Shown: in pieces, positions 24,485 through 35,392 of the stretch
Layout: the number at the start of each line of letters is the position of its first letter
Position numbering within the stretch: position 1 is the stretch's first letter
NCBI GenBank assembly: GCA_015698045.1
Contig: BLAL01000196.1
Span: 1-64,000, forward strand
Direction: 5' to 3'
DNA from: Rhizophagus clarus
Lineage: Eukaryota; Glomeromycota; Glomeromycetes; Glomerales; Glomeraceae
DNA: 64,000 nucleotides
The notes under the pieces: generated by a model
Seen by the model: only the letters and a program-made list of their open reading frames with translations
Told to the model about the DNA's origin: nothing
The model's database searches: none
Made by a program: the position numbers and the translations under genes

Positions 24485-25361
24485 CTATAATTAGTAAAAT
24501 TCAGTTAATCAAAGGGTTTTTATATATTAATATCTGTCTCACATTAGTAATTCATTATATAGTATTCTTTGTTATATTGAGATTCGCTATAGAGAATAAT
24601 AACTATATATTAATTATTTGATTTACTTATAAAAATTACTCAAATATTATTGTTAAAGTAATAGTTTTTTAAATATAGCTAACATACAAATATAGAAAAA
24701 AAACTAAAAATAAAAAATTCAATCTAAAATAATCTATTTATTATTTGAGCCCTTTAAAAAGTTATTATTATCTATTATTCTAATAATTATATGCTATTTT
24801 TTATTATACTTTTATTATAATACTTTCAAAAAACTAATAATAATTTGTAAACTAATACTAAAAGTTTGTGTGATATACTCAAATTGAAAAATTAAATAAA
24901 AATATATAAACTATAACTTTCACTATCTGAAATTAGTTTATAGATTACTTTTCATAAAAATAGAAAGAAATTATGATAATATATGAATTAAAAGTAAAAA
25001 ATAATATTAGAAATATATAAAACAAGTAGTTTTAAATATATAAAATACACAAAAATATATTTTTAAGTATTCATATTTATTAAAATAAAGTAATATATAA
25101 CTTGAAATTCTTACATATATATATATACACTTATCAAATTTAATACTATTTTAAAATAAAATTTTGAATAAATAAATAAATTTCTTGATTTTTTTTTTTA
25201 TTTTTTTTATTTCTAATATTTAAGGATTATTATGTAAATTTTAGTGTTATAATATAATGATTTGCAATTTTTATAGCTTATAAAATTTTGTCAATTTTAC
25301 TATTTTTATAATAATTGTTTTTTAAATTTATATAATAATTTTCAGTAATTCATATATGAAT
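24485..25361. other. AT-rich spacer between two LINE insertions
   Basis: No gene or structured repeat recognised. Very AT-rich, with (TA)n runs near 25120. Confidence 0.5.
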
Positions 25362-25378
25362 TAGATCATAAGTATATT

Positions 25379-26838
25379 TTTATTTTTATTTTTTATTTTT
25401 ATTTTTATTGACAAAACGAAGAAAAATACAAAGAGATTTACAACGAATACTTAAACAAGTTAGTCTGCAGTAAAGTTTTGGCTAGATATTCATAACCAAC
25501 TACGGATATGACAAAGCAAAACTATGATACTGGCTCTCGACAGATGACCCAACTAACATTTACCACGTTCTCTATAAACCCCGCTGTATAGATACAACGC
25601 ATGTAAAATCCCCTTACAGTCCTGTGCATTAAAGCACCTCATCTCTTCCGAAGAAGCTTCATTGAGTAGACTATGCTGGATCTTAGATCCCAATTTTCTA
25701 TTAAGGAAGAAAAATTGTAACAACCTTTCACCACCAGCACCACCAACAAAGGAAAAAAAAATGTAATAATTCAACTGTAACTAAGATTGTTAAAAATTAT
25801 AATATCTAGGCTAGAGAAGTAAGATATGCAGCCGAGACTCAAAGAGTTACTCAAAGTGTTATTATAAAAAAAAAAAGGCTATAAAGCAAAAGCCTAATAA
25901 GATAAAAAATAAAAACAAAAACAAAAACAAATTACAAAAAAAAGAAAAACATAAAATTTCTAGGGATTGTAAAAAAAAAAAAGAATTTAATTATAAATAA
26001 ACCTAAAAATATTTCAAAGGAGTGTGATGTATAATTAGCCATCCTCTGTTACCAGAAGATGTAAGAAGCCTGGAACCAGTCTTGACTTTTAAAAACAGCT
26101 AGTACCGTAGGGACTTTTCTCCATCAATATAAAGTCGCCATGGTATCAAGTAAATCATCCGTTTACACTACTCAAAATAGAGACGCGTCCAGAAGTTCTG
26201 TAGTAATATTCTGATAAAGAATGAAACTGCGTAACTTGTGTACTCTACTAAGACAGAGCGAATCATCGCCTCAATGAGACCAGAGCAAATCATCCCTTAG
26301 TATTATCTGACGAATCAGAAAATTCCAAATGTTAGGCTGCAGATCATTCTATAATTGGACCAAACAAAAAAGCCCCTTATGTTTGGTCATGTGACAGGCT
26401 GATCATTAGATGGGGGTAAACCAAAAAGTATTTTTTCTCAAAAACGCCTAAAAGAAAGGCAAAGAAAAAATAAAAAGTAGGTTCCTTGAGTCGAAAACTT
26501 GTCTAATAGATGAGTCGTAGGTCGAGTATTATCTCAATTGTATTTCACCTAGCCTCAGTCTGTAGTATAGTTTTCTTCCCAAATATAATATCTCAGTTAC
26601 TTTGTTGCCACTGCTGCCACCGACAAAGGAATATTGAGAACTCGAAAAACCCTGAAAATATTCGTTTAGCATATATGACAACCAAGTCCAGTGCTTTAAA
26701 ATGTATTTTTAAATAAAGGAGGGAGGGTGTAGGGACCATTGGCCTTCTAACAGTCAACTTACAGGGAAAAAAAATAAAAAAATATTTTTTCAATAAAAAA
26801 TGGTCATGACAGTTTCAGGGGAGAGTTCCCTCATATAA
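25379..26838 (-). mobile_element. 5'-truncated LINE, 3' UTR region only
   Basis: Target duplication tagatcataagtatatt at 25362-25378 and 26839-26855. The tail lies at the low-coordinate side (attttta repeats, 25379-25408), so the element is on the minus strand. Near its 3' end it matches the UTR of the LINE at 21948: ttgttacaatttttcttcc, then taatagaaaattggga and gagccagtatcatag. An internal GGTGGTGCTGGTGG-like block is echoed farther 5' (ggtggcagcagtggcaaca), suggesting an internal duplication. Short frames at 25553-25774 and 26510-26793 show no LINE protein motif. Confidence 0.75.
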
Positions 26839-26922
26839 TAGATCATAAGTATATTATTATATATTATTATATAAATATATATTAAATAAGATATTTTTAC
26901 TATATTAAAAAAAAAATTTATT

Positions 26923-28919
26923 CAAAAAACTCTTTCTGTTGATCACTCAGCCCAACTTTTTTACAAAATTTTTATGTGTGTTTTTCACTATCTCTGTCAA
27001 TTTAAAGTTTTAAACCATTTTTTTTTCCTCAGAAATAGTCTTCGCATAAGTACAAATTGTTAAAAAAAAGCTTAAACTTAAATTCAAACATCAAGTAGTG
27101 AGTTTTTTACAAGAAATGATACAAGTAATGCTACAACTCTGTGAAGGTATAACTGTGATCACGTCTATGGCAGCTGGCTTATATAAATACTTTTCTGATT
27201 ACCAACTAGATTTAGATCTAACCTCAATTAAACCTAAGGACTTTCATTAACAAATAGTAGCGGCTAATATGTTAACTTCACTTTGTCTTTTATTTTTTAT
27301 AGCTCTTTTAGATACCATCATTTTTTCTGCTTTTGATATAGTTGCACAATTGGTTGATGAACATATTAATAAAATCAACAAAGAATACCAATTATTTGTG
27401 AACAAGTTACTAAATAAAAAAAGATCTAAAGTTTTTGATTCTATTGATAATTTACTAATATAGAAATAGATGCAGACTTCTTGTACCAATCAACAGTAAT
27501 GTTAGTTGCACAACAAGCTTCTATACCTCCTAATTCTTCTGAATCTGATCTTTCCTAGAAACTGGCATTAATTAAGAATTAGAAGAAAAAATTGAAGAGA
27601 TAACTTTACACTTAAGAAAAATTAAAATTCCTCTCTTTTAATGTATTGTCTAATTCTATTCTTGCTGGTCAACACCAACTGCTTTCTGGTCTTCCAATAT
27701 CAGTTACCAACATTTTGCTTATTCCTAATGTTTTAAATAATGATAAAGACATTATGAATAATAATAAAAAGATTAAAGTGGATAAAGGCGTTACAGGAGA
27801 TAATAACTTAATTATCACAGGCTTTTAATCTGAACAATCTGATAAAAACATCTTGTTAGATCTCATTGTATATGATATCCTGGCCAAGTAAACTAGATAT
27901 GAACTTCTCTCTGAACTTAACAAGTGAAATAAAGTGATATCAGTCAACACATGTATACAAAAGAAATACTTAACCGCAAGAAACTAACTGGTATCCAACC
28001 ATAACATGCTCAAAGCCTACAATAATGGTGATTGGATAGTTTTTCTTGGCTCAATTCTGTCTGATAGTATTCTGTCACCTGGAGTCTTTTTGAACGAAAA
28101 TAATATGAAAAATTTTAGGCCATCATAACAAATATTTCTAAGGATATGACTTATGACTCACTGTTTTCTAACAACACTTTCAGCCAGTTTCTCATAGATT
28201 GTAACCTAGAATCTTTCAAAATTATTAAAGGGCATGATAGATTTAAGTCATTTATTAGTTACTTCTCAACTTGAGACATGTTATCCTGTGAAAGGATATT
28301 GAATTATCTTGGTGCTATCACTTCATTCCATTATTTTGTACTTGTAACTGTTAACCTGTAAGTCATTTTTAGGCTCAAAATCATTCTAATAAAACATCTT
28401 TACATTCTAGAGTAATGACTGGAATTAACAGAACATCTCTTGGGTCATGCAAAACTTTGAAGCACAAACTAAAGCAGAAAAGTACTTCATCAAATCTTGT
28501 GTCTTCTAACAAGTCTAAATGACCATCTGATGAGTTGAAGAATTTTAAGGATGACAGATTACATAAGTCTAATAATACACAATATAGTACAATAAGAAAG
28601 GTAGAACTCAAGTATTTATTAGAACAAATGATCAGTTTATGTAGTTAACATACTGGTGATAGGAAATTAACCATTAGAGGAATAAGTTTTTTTAACCCTT
28701 TCTTTGTTTTAAAGATCTTTTTTTTTTACAATTTTTCTTTTTTCTTTTTGTTTTCTGTATTTTCTTAGTTTATTAATGTTCTACTAGTTGTATTGACTGA
28801 ACTGTGATTTTTTAACCTGGAGTATCTTTTCCTATATAAAAGTGACTTACAATGTTTTATTTTTTATATAATAAAGTATATGATATCCATCATCTTTAAA
28901 ATATAAAATAAAAAAAAAT
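26923..28919 (+). mobile_element. ORF1-like retroposon R1, decayed
   Basis: Bounded by a low-complexity target duplication aaaaaaaaatttatt (ending 26922 and starting 28920) with an A-rich 3' end. It shares its 5' start, aactctttct, with R2 at 52845 and ends in a similar AATAAAGTAT-containing tail region. Coding remnants are in several frames with stops, e.g. around 27269-27463, 27646-27828 and 27880-28060 (YELLSELNK, KAYNNGDWIVFLGS). Their order and the RRM-like 'S.SL....R' style suggest a LINE ORF1-type protein. No reverse transcriptase is seen, so the element is non-autonomous or a partial LINE. Confidence 0.5.
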
Positions 28920-28934
28920 AAAAAAAAATTTATT

Positions 28935-29268
28935 ATTAAAAAATTCTTTTTTTTTATATATACTATAATTTATAAAATTTACTTTGTTAAATGATATACA
29001 ATATTTAATTAATAAAATTAGTATAATATATGTTAAAATCTGTATTATATTAAAAATTTAATATATTATAAAATTTATTATATCAAAATTCATTATAAAA
29101 AGAATTAATTGTATTATTTATTATATATATCTTAACTATTAATTTTTTAATATTTAATTAAATTATAGTTATTTTTAAATATAATTTAAATTTCAAATTC
29201 TGAAATTACATTATATAAAAATAATTATATATTTAAAATTATAGTTTATTTAATTAATTACAAATTAT
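28935..29268. other. AT-rich spacer
   Basis: Almost pure A/T with (TA)n character, nothing recognised. Confidence 0.5.
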
Positions 29269-29894
29269 TTATCGCCGTTTTTGAATTGCTGTGATCAGGT
29301 GATTTGTCAATCAATTAAAAAAAATACCGAAAACAACTGAAAACAACTGAAAACAATTAATTTATCAAAAATACTCTTATTAAACACATACAAAAACACC
29401 TTTTATAAATATTTTTCTTAAAAAACACCAAACTTAACGCCTTTAACATTCTTTATTATGTTTATAAGATGTTTTACAATGTGTTTTTTTATTTATTAAA
29501 AACTAAAAATCGAAATAAAAAAAATAGTTGGAAATAAAAAAAAAAGAAAAAAAACAAAAAAAAAAAGAAAAAAAAACTAATAAAATAAAAAAAATATTAC
29601 CTGTTACTTAGTAGTGACCTTTTAGAATCGTTAGGAATCAGTTTTTAGGAATTGGTTTTTAGGAATCGGTCTCTAGGAATTGGAGGAATCAGTTTATAAG
29701 CTATTGTGGTAAAAAAGGGTAAACGATAAAAAAAATATTAGTAAAGTTTGTATAATGGTGGCTTAGCATTACACAGATCAAATGATATCTATGATATTTA
29801 TAGTAAAAAGTGATTTTAATTTGTGTAATCTAAAATCAATTTTTATTTATATAAAAAAAAGCTGCTGATCACAGTAATTCGAAAATGGTGATAA
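29269..29894. mobile_element. MITE, TA-flanked, family M1, copy 1
   Basis: Terminal inverted repeats start TCGCCGTTTTTGAATT next to TA at the left and end aattcgaaaatggtga followed by TA at the right. The next terminal words (gctgtgatcag / ctgatcacag) are also inverted. Internal repeats of the type 'taggaatcggt' lie at 29630-29690. No ORF. The TA target and termini fit the Tc1/mariner-type MITE pattern. An inverted relative lies at 31769-32371. Confidence 0.75.
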
Positions 29895-29989
29895 TAATAA
29901 ATTGCTTAATTAATTACAGGTTACTTAATTATTTATAAATATTTAATATATAGTAAAACTCAAATCTAAAAAAAATAATATAAAATATA

Positions 29990-31502
29990 TAAATTTAAAG
30001 AAGTTATCTAGGTGCCACCCCGGGTGGTATCAGTTTTTCTGCCACCCCTGTCACGTGATTTAAAATAAATTTTAATTGCCCAATCTTAATCAGTTAATTT
30101 TTAACTTTAATTTTTTTCGTATAAAAAAATTTTTTTCGCAAAGATAATCTTTAATAAATGATAATTTAAACCAAAATTAAAAAGTATACTTATATCTGAT
30201 ATGATTTTAAAAAGAAACTTTAGTTATTGTATTCAGTACTTTTTTAGTTAATTATTTTATTAAATATATGTTACAAGTAAATTTAAATCTAAACGATTAT
30301 TTATTTTTAACAGATCTAGTAATAAATGATATAAATAGGTAATTTAACAACAAACTACAATGATAAAAAAGAAATAATTAGTAAAAGCGAAAGGAAATCA
30401 AAGGGGAAGCAAAAGAAGATGGAAAATAAGAAAAAGAAGAACAAAAAAAAAAGGAGAGGTGGAAGAATAATGAGAACTGAAAAAAAAGGACAGAGTTGAT
30501 GTAAAATGAAAAAAAAAGATATGAAACGAAAAAAAAGAATGATGTAAAACGAAAAAAAAGAATGATATGAGACGAAAAAAAAAGGATATAAAATGAAAAA
30601 AAAGGATGTTGTGGAACGAAAAAAAGGATGATGTGGAATGAAAAAAAGGATGTTGCGAAATGAAAAAAAAGGATTATGTGAAATGAAAAAAAGAATGATG
30701 CGAAATGAAAAAAAAAGAAGGAAGTGAAAAAAATGATGAGGAACGAAAAAAAGGAGAAAATAATGAGGAAATGATGTGAAAAGAAAAAAAGAGGAAGTGA
30801 TGATGAAAGAAAAAGGAAAATGTTATGAGGAAAGAAAAAAAAAAGAGGTGATGATAAAAAACAAAAAAAAGGGAATAAGAAATGAAAAAAAGGATAGGAA
30901 AGGAAAAAGATGATAGAAACCAATAAGGGACGAATGGTAATGGAAAAATGATAAGAGACAAAGTGGAAAATTGAAATAGAGAAATAAAATTACAAAAAGA
31001 ACCCCAACCAAACAAAAAGAAAAAGGAAAAAAAAAGTTAGTTACTAACGAAAATAAACTTCCAAAGACCCAAGATGTTCAAAAGTATTTGAACTTACTAC
31101 TTATTAAAAGTTCTAATATCGAAGTCTAAGGTCACTAAAAGCTGAAAAGAATTACCTACAAAAAAATGAGAACAGCTTAAAAAGCGTTAACGCTAATTAA
31201 TAAAAAAAAACATGCACAATGTTAAATAAAAACTTATCAAAAGCCCAAAGTTAAGAAAAAAAGCACCTACAAAAAAGAGAAGTCAGTCAGTGCTGAAGTG
31301 CTGAACTGCTGATTAATAAAAATAATATAAGTAATATCAAAAACTTACCGAAGTCAAAGCCGTAAAAAAAAAATCGCGTAATAAAAAAACACTAAACAAA
31401 TGATCAGTATGACGTAATTTTATAATTTAAATTTGAATCACATGATAAGGGGTGGCAAAAATCATGTTACCACCTGGGGTGGCATGAAGACTTTTCAAAT
31501 TT
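29990..31502. mobile_element. Non-autonomous TIR element with polypurine core
   Basis: Left end about 29990-30060 (tgccaccccgggtggta, then tgccacccctgtcacgtg) and right end about 31435-31502 (cacatgataaggggtggca, then taccacctggggtggca) are inverted repeats of roughly 70 bp, extending outward through aaatttaaag / cttttcaaattt. The core has a purine tract (30370-30930) and, at 31020-31390, minus-strand splice-unit-like repeats (gcacctacaaaaaagag and similar: acceptors ttttttgtag plus short blocks). No transposase. Confidence 0.65.
30370..30930 (+). repeat. Polypurine minisatellite
   Basis: The plus strand is almost only A and G with scattered T, built from variants of gatgatgtgaaacgaaaaaa at 20-30 bp spacing. 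The minus strand gives long Phe/Ser-rich frames (30378-30923, 30674-31015), which are low complexity and not genes. Such tracts can form triplex or R-loop structures; that is inference. Confidence 0.8.
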
Positions 31503-31550
31503 AAAATAAATTATAAATTTTATTATTATTTTTTTTTAATGATTTATATA

Positions 31551-31707
31551 TGGGGTCTTTGCAATAGAAAGGTACAAAACTCAAAAAAAAATAAAAATTT
31601 AATTAATATTAAATTTACACTTATTTTAGTATAAAAAACATAATTAGCATATAAAGTAAATTTAAAAATTTTTTTAAGTTTCGTACCTTTCTATTGCAAA
31701 GATCCCA
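31551..31707. mobile_element. Short MITE, TATA-flanked
   Basis: ggggtctttgcaatagaaag near 31552 and ctttctattgcaaagatccc ending 31706 are long inverted repeats covering most of the 157-bp element. It is flanked by TATA on both sides, consistent with a TA target. No ORF. Confidence 0.8.
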
Positions 31708-31768
31708 TATACTTTTATTAATATTTATAATTTTATTTTTTTTTATTTTATAAAATTACATATTTTTA

Positions 31769-32371
31769 TCGCCGTTTTCAAATTACTGTGATCAGCAACT
31801 AATTTGTAATAAATAAAAAATTGATTTGAAGATTACAAAAATAAAATCACGTTGTACAATGAAAACTATGACTATCATTTGATCTGTATAACTCTAAGCC
31901 ACCATTACATAACATCATTAATGAATTTTTTATCGTTCGCCTTTTGTTTTTGTTTTAGCTTATAAACTGATTCCTGAAGACCGATTCTTAAAAGCTGATT
32001 CCTAAAACTGACTTCTAATGATTTTAGAGGTTCACTACTAAGTATTGGGTAATATTTTTTTTTTTATTTTATTATTTTTTTTTCCTTTTTTTCGTTTCTA
32101 ATTATTTTTTTTATTTAGATCTTTAGTTTTTAATAAATAAAAAAAAAACACCATAAAACATCTGATAAGTATAGTAAAGAAGGCCAAGATGTTAAGTTTA
32201 ATGTTTTTTTAAAAGAAATAGTTATAAAAATGGGCTTTTAATATGTTTATGATAGTATAAACTAGTAGTATTTTTGATAAATTAATTGTTTTCAGTTGTT
32301 TTCGGTGTTTTTGATGTTTTAATTTTAATTGATCAGCAAATCACCTGATCACACTAATTCAAAAACGGCGA
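31769..32371. mobile_element. MITE, TA-flanked, family M1, copy 2 (inverted)
   Basis: Starts TCGCCGTTTTCAAATT after TA and ends aattcaaaaacggcga before TA. Its right half (gttttcagttgttttcgg, gatcagcaaatcacctgatc) is the inverse of the left half of the copy at 29269, so the two copies point in opposite directions around the polypurine element. Confidence 0.75.
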
Positions 32372-32379
32372 TAATATTT

Positions 32380-32632
32380 TATAAAAGGGTTTAATAATTT
32401 TCTGCACCTGCGATGCATTGCACCCTTTTTTGTCACCTATGTTACACCCCTTCTCTTTTCATTTTTTATATGTATTCTGGGAACTTAAAATTTTTTCAGT
32501 TGTAAAAAATCTATTTTTCACGCCCCTAGTTAAATGTCACATATTTAATTTTGCCTGGCATTACCGTAATTTTGCCCAGAGTGTTCAGGGTGCGATGTAT
32601 TGCAGATGCAGAAAAAAATAAAACCCTTTATA
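32380..32632. mobile_element. MITE with ~45-bp terminal inverted repeats
   Basis: Left end tataaaagggtttaataat, then tgcacctgcgatgcattgca; right end tgcgatgtattgcagatgca, then aaaccctttata. The two are inverted repeats with scattered mismatches. It lies 8 bp from the previous MITE. The 62-68 codon frame inside is not a gene. Confidence 0.7.
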
Positions 32633-33424
32633 AAATTACATATTTTTAATATTTTAAATTTTAAAATTTTAATTATAGCATCTGCTATAAATCTGAATTT
32701 ATTTAAAAATCTAATAATTTAAAAAAAAAAAAAAAAAGAAATGTTTAGTAATATTTTTTTTTTTAAAAAAATAAATATTATTATTCCTTTCTTTTATTTA
32801 CATAATTTTAAAGTTTATTCATTTGGCAATTTAAAAAAAAAAAGAAAAAGAATAGTGTCAGAAATATTTTTTTTAAAAAAAAAATAAAATATTATCATTT
32901 TTTTTTCTACTTACATAATTCTGAAATTCAGATTGTAATTTTTTTTATAGTTTATTTTAAAGAATTTAGTAAGAATTTTAATTAATATTACAGATCAAAA
33001 TTTGATATTTTTAAACTGATAAAATGATAGAGCTTAAGTAACAATAATAAAAATATAAAATTTTGGACTAGTTTTCATAGAATTTTTATGAATTTTACAA
33101 AAATTCCATGAAAATCCATAAAAATTCCATATAATATAGCAAAAAAAATTTTGCCGCTTGCATGGCAATTATTATATTTCAGTAAAATACTTTAAAAATA
33201 CTTTAAAAATTAAATTATACAATATACAGTAAATAAATAAGATTTCAAATTTCAGACTATTGTTGTTTATAGATGATAGCTACTATAATAATTATATAAT
33301 CCAAAATTATTTTTATATTTATAAAAAATCATATGATTATATTATACTGAATAATTACAGAATTATATAAATATGTAATTTCTTATTATAAAATTAATTT
33401 TGATTATAACTGTAATTATAAGTA
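32633..33424. other. AT-rich spacer
   Basis: No gene. Locally, ccatgaaaatccataaaaa and neighbouring words form imperfect inverted repeats at 33070-33130. The words taaaattacatatttttaa at 32632 and taaaattacatattttta at 31750 repeat on both sides of the MITE pair. Confidence 0.45.
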
Positions 33425-33871
33425 CAGCCAGCTTTTCATAAATACATATTCTATAAATGCACATTCTCTTCAAATATACCTTTTCATTTGATTTTAAACT
33501 GGAACTATAGTGCTAGATACATATTTTTCATATTCTACATTTGTAATGATTTTCTTATTCTAATTATATAAAACAATTATCAACAAATACATATATATAA
33601 TTTTTGTACAACTTGAGCAGGTTTATTTTTTTATATTTTATTTTTTTCACTATTACAATTAGAATAACTTATTGATCATAATAAATAATGATAAAATTCT
33701 CTGTCATCAATTATATCAATATAACAGACTACTATAGATAATATAATATAATATTTAACTTGATTTTTTTGACATTATTATTATACAAATAACTTATATA
33801 CTAAATCTACAAATGCCTAAATGCATACTTATGCCCAGTTCCAAAGGGATGCACTTATGGAGAGTTGACTG
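33425..33871. mobile_element. pogo/Fot1-like MITE
   Basis: TA-flanked (33423-33424 and 33872-33873). The left end is CAGCCAGCTTTTCATAAATA and the right end, read inward, is CAGTCAACTCTCCATAAGTG. CAGTCAACTCT-type termini with a TA target are typical of pogo-class Tc1/mariner elements. Only 447 bp and no transposase. Confidence 0.65.
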
Positions 33872-33873
33872 TA

Positions 33874-34190
33874 TATCACAAATTAAAATTAATACTTATT
33901 TTAGGTATATTTTAATAATAATTTTATATTTTAAGCAGAATTACTTTTTGTAGGGATATAGTGTTAGCTTCTTGAATATAAACTGTAGAAGTAAATCGAT
34001 GATTTTTTCTGTTTATAATTTATCGTTAAAAAGCCATAGACTGAGCCTAATAATTAGAAAACCGGTTATAATGCAGATCACAAATTTCCTAATTTGATAA
34101 GGCTATAAATATCTGACAATTTGTTTAGATTATCCGGATATTCCGGATTAAATGTAAAAAAACGAGAATTTTGGAATTTGTGTTAACAGG
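33874..34190. other. Upstream spacer of the DUF1348 gene with a repeat end
   Basis: Contains actttttgtagggatatag (33943), matching 16908-16926 near copy A. The rest is unremarkable and probably includes the promoter of the gene starting at 34191. Confidence 0.35.
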
Positions 34191-34858
34191 ATGTCTCAAC
34201 CAATTGTGCCACCTTTTACTAGGGAAACTGCGAATTTGAAGGTGAAAAACGCTCAAAATTTGTGGAATACTAAGGATCCACATAAGGTCGTTAAAGCTTA
34301 TACTAAAGATTCTATGTGCGTATCTTTCGTTTCTTGATTTGACAACGTTTTGACGAAAAGAATTGACTTCACTCAACTTTATTTTAGTTGGCGCAATCGG
34401 GATAAATTCTTTGTCGGGCATGAATCGATCATCGAGTTCTTGAAAGACAAGTGGTCGAAAGAGTTAGATTATAAGTTGAGGAAAGAGTTGTTTTCATGGA
34501 CGGATAATAAGATTGCAGTGGAATTTTGGTATGAGTATCATGACGACCAGGGGCAAGTAAGTAATAGAATATATTGCCATAATCTTGGAATATTAGGACT
34601 AATCCATTGTGCATTTTGTCATAATTATGATTATAGTGGCATCGTGGTATGAACACAATTTATATACCCATGTGCTTTTGTTTATAGTTAGGTAGATCTA
34701 ACGTTCCCTTTCTCACAGCTTATGGTATTGAACATTGGACATTCGATGAACAAGGACTCATGCAACGTCGGAATATGAGCGCAAATGATATTTCTATCAC
34801 TGAAGAGGAGCGTTGGTTTAAAGATAATGATGTGGATGATGTTGACGTTCCGATTTAG
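34191..34858 (+). CDS. DUF1348 / SnoaL-like NTF2-fold protein (154 aa)
   Basis: Exons 34191-34315, 34388-34556 and 34688-34858 join in phase to 154 codons, the usual length of the family. The start MSQPIVPPFTRETA and the conserved core WRNRDKFFVGHESIIEF, LDYKLRKELFSW, AVEFWYEYHDDQGQ, AYGIEHWTFDEQGLM and NMSANDISITEEERWF match DUF1348 proteins, which have the nuclear-transport-factor-2 / SnoaL fold. The family is widespread in bacteria and fungi, is small and probably cytosolic, and its substrate is not established. Donors are GTGCGT and GTAAGT. The third-exon junction reads QGQ-LGRSNVPF, slightly longer here than the relatives I recall, so a different acceptor is possible. It is the first gene of the host island. 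Confidence 0.85.
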
Positions 34859-35392
34859 TTAGTCAACTTTTGTTACTAAAAATTTTAAAGTATTTATTGA
34901 TTGAATAATATGAATACGATTTACGCCCTTATTTCAATTACATTATTCGAATGATAGATAAATTAAATAGTTAAATTTATTAATTAAATAATCAATCCTA
35001 AATTTATAATTTTTTTTTTTTTTGATCTCTTGTATTATGTATTTCACAAGTTATTTTATCAAATCAAAAAAGTAAAGGATTTTATCAGATTAAATATTCT
35101 AGTCATTAAGTTTTTGTTTTCTTATAATTTTGAAAGAGAAACTATTAAACATTATTAAATTGTTCATTACTTGGATAATCTGAAGATTTTTTAATGAAAG
35201 TGAATTAATATCAAATTAACTTTTTTTTTTTTTTTTTTGATAATCAAATTATTAATTTTTTTTTTTCTTCCTCAATAATTTAATTAAAAAAAGATTCCAA
35301 TTCTAATCATATTATCATTTTTAATGAAACAAAGTCCGATTATTTTTAATAGTAAATAAAGATTTTACCTATACGTAATTCTCAACCTAATA
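34859..35392. other. Convergent 3' intergenic region
   Basis: Lies between the 3' ends of the DUF1348 gene and the SS18-like gene. AT-rich with T-runs (35011-35024, 35219-35239), probably both polyadenylation regions. Nothing else seen. Confidence 0.5.

Noticed and set aside
30378-31015. Long Phe/Ser-rich minus-strand frames
   Set aside because: Produced by a polypurine minisatellite lacking stops; overlapping frames are equally open.
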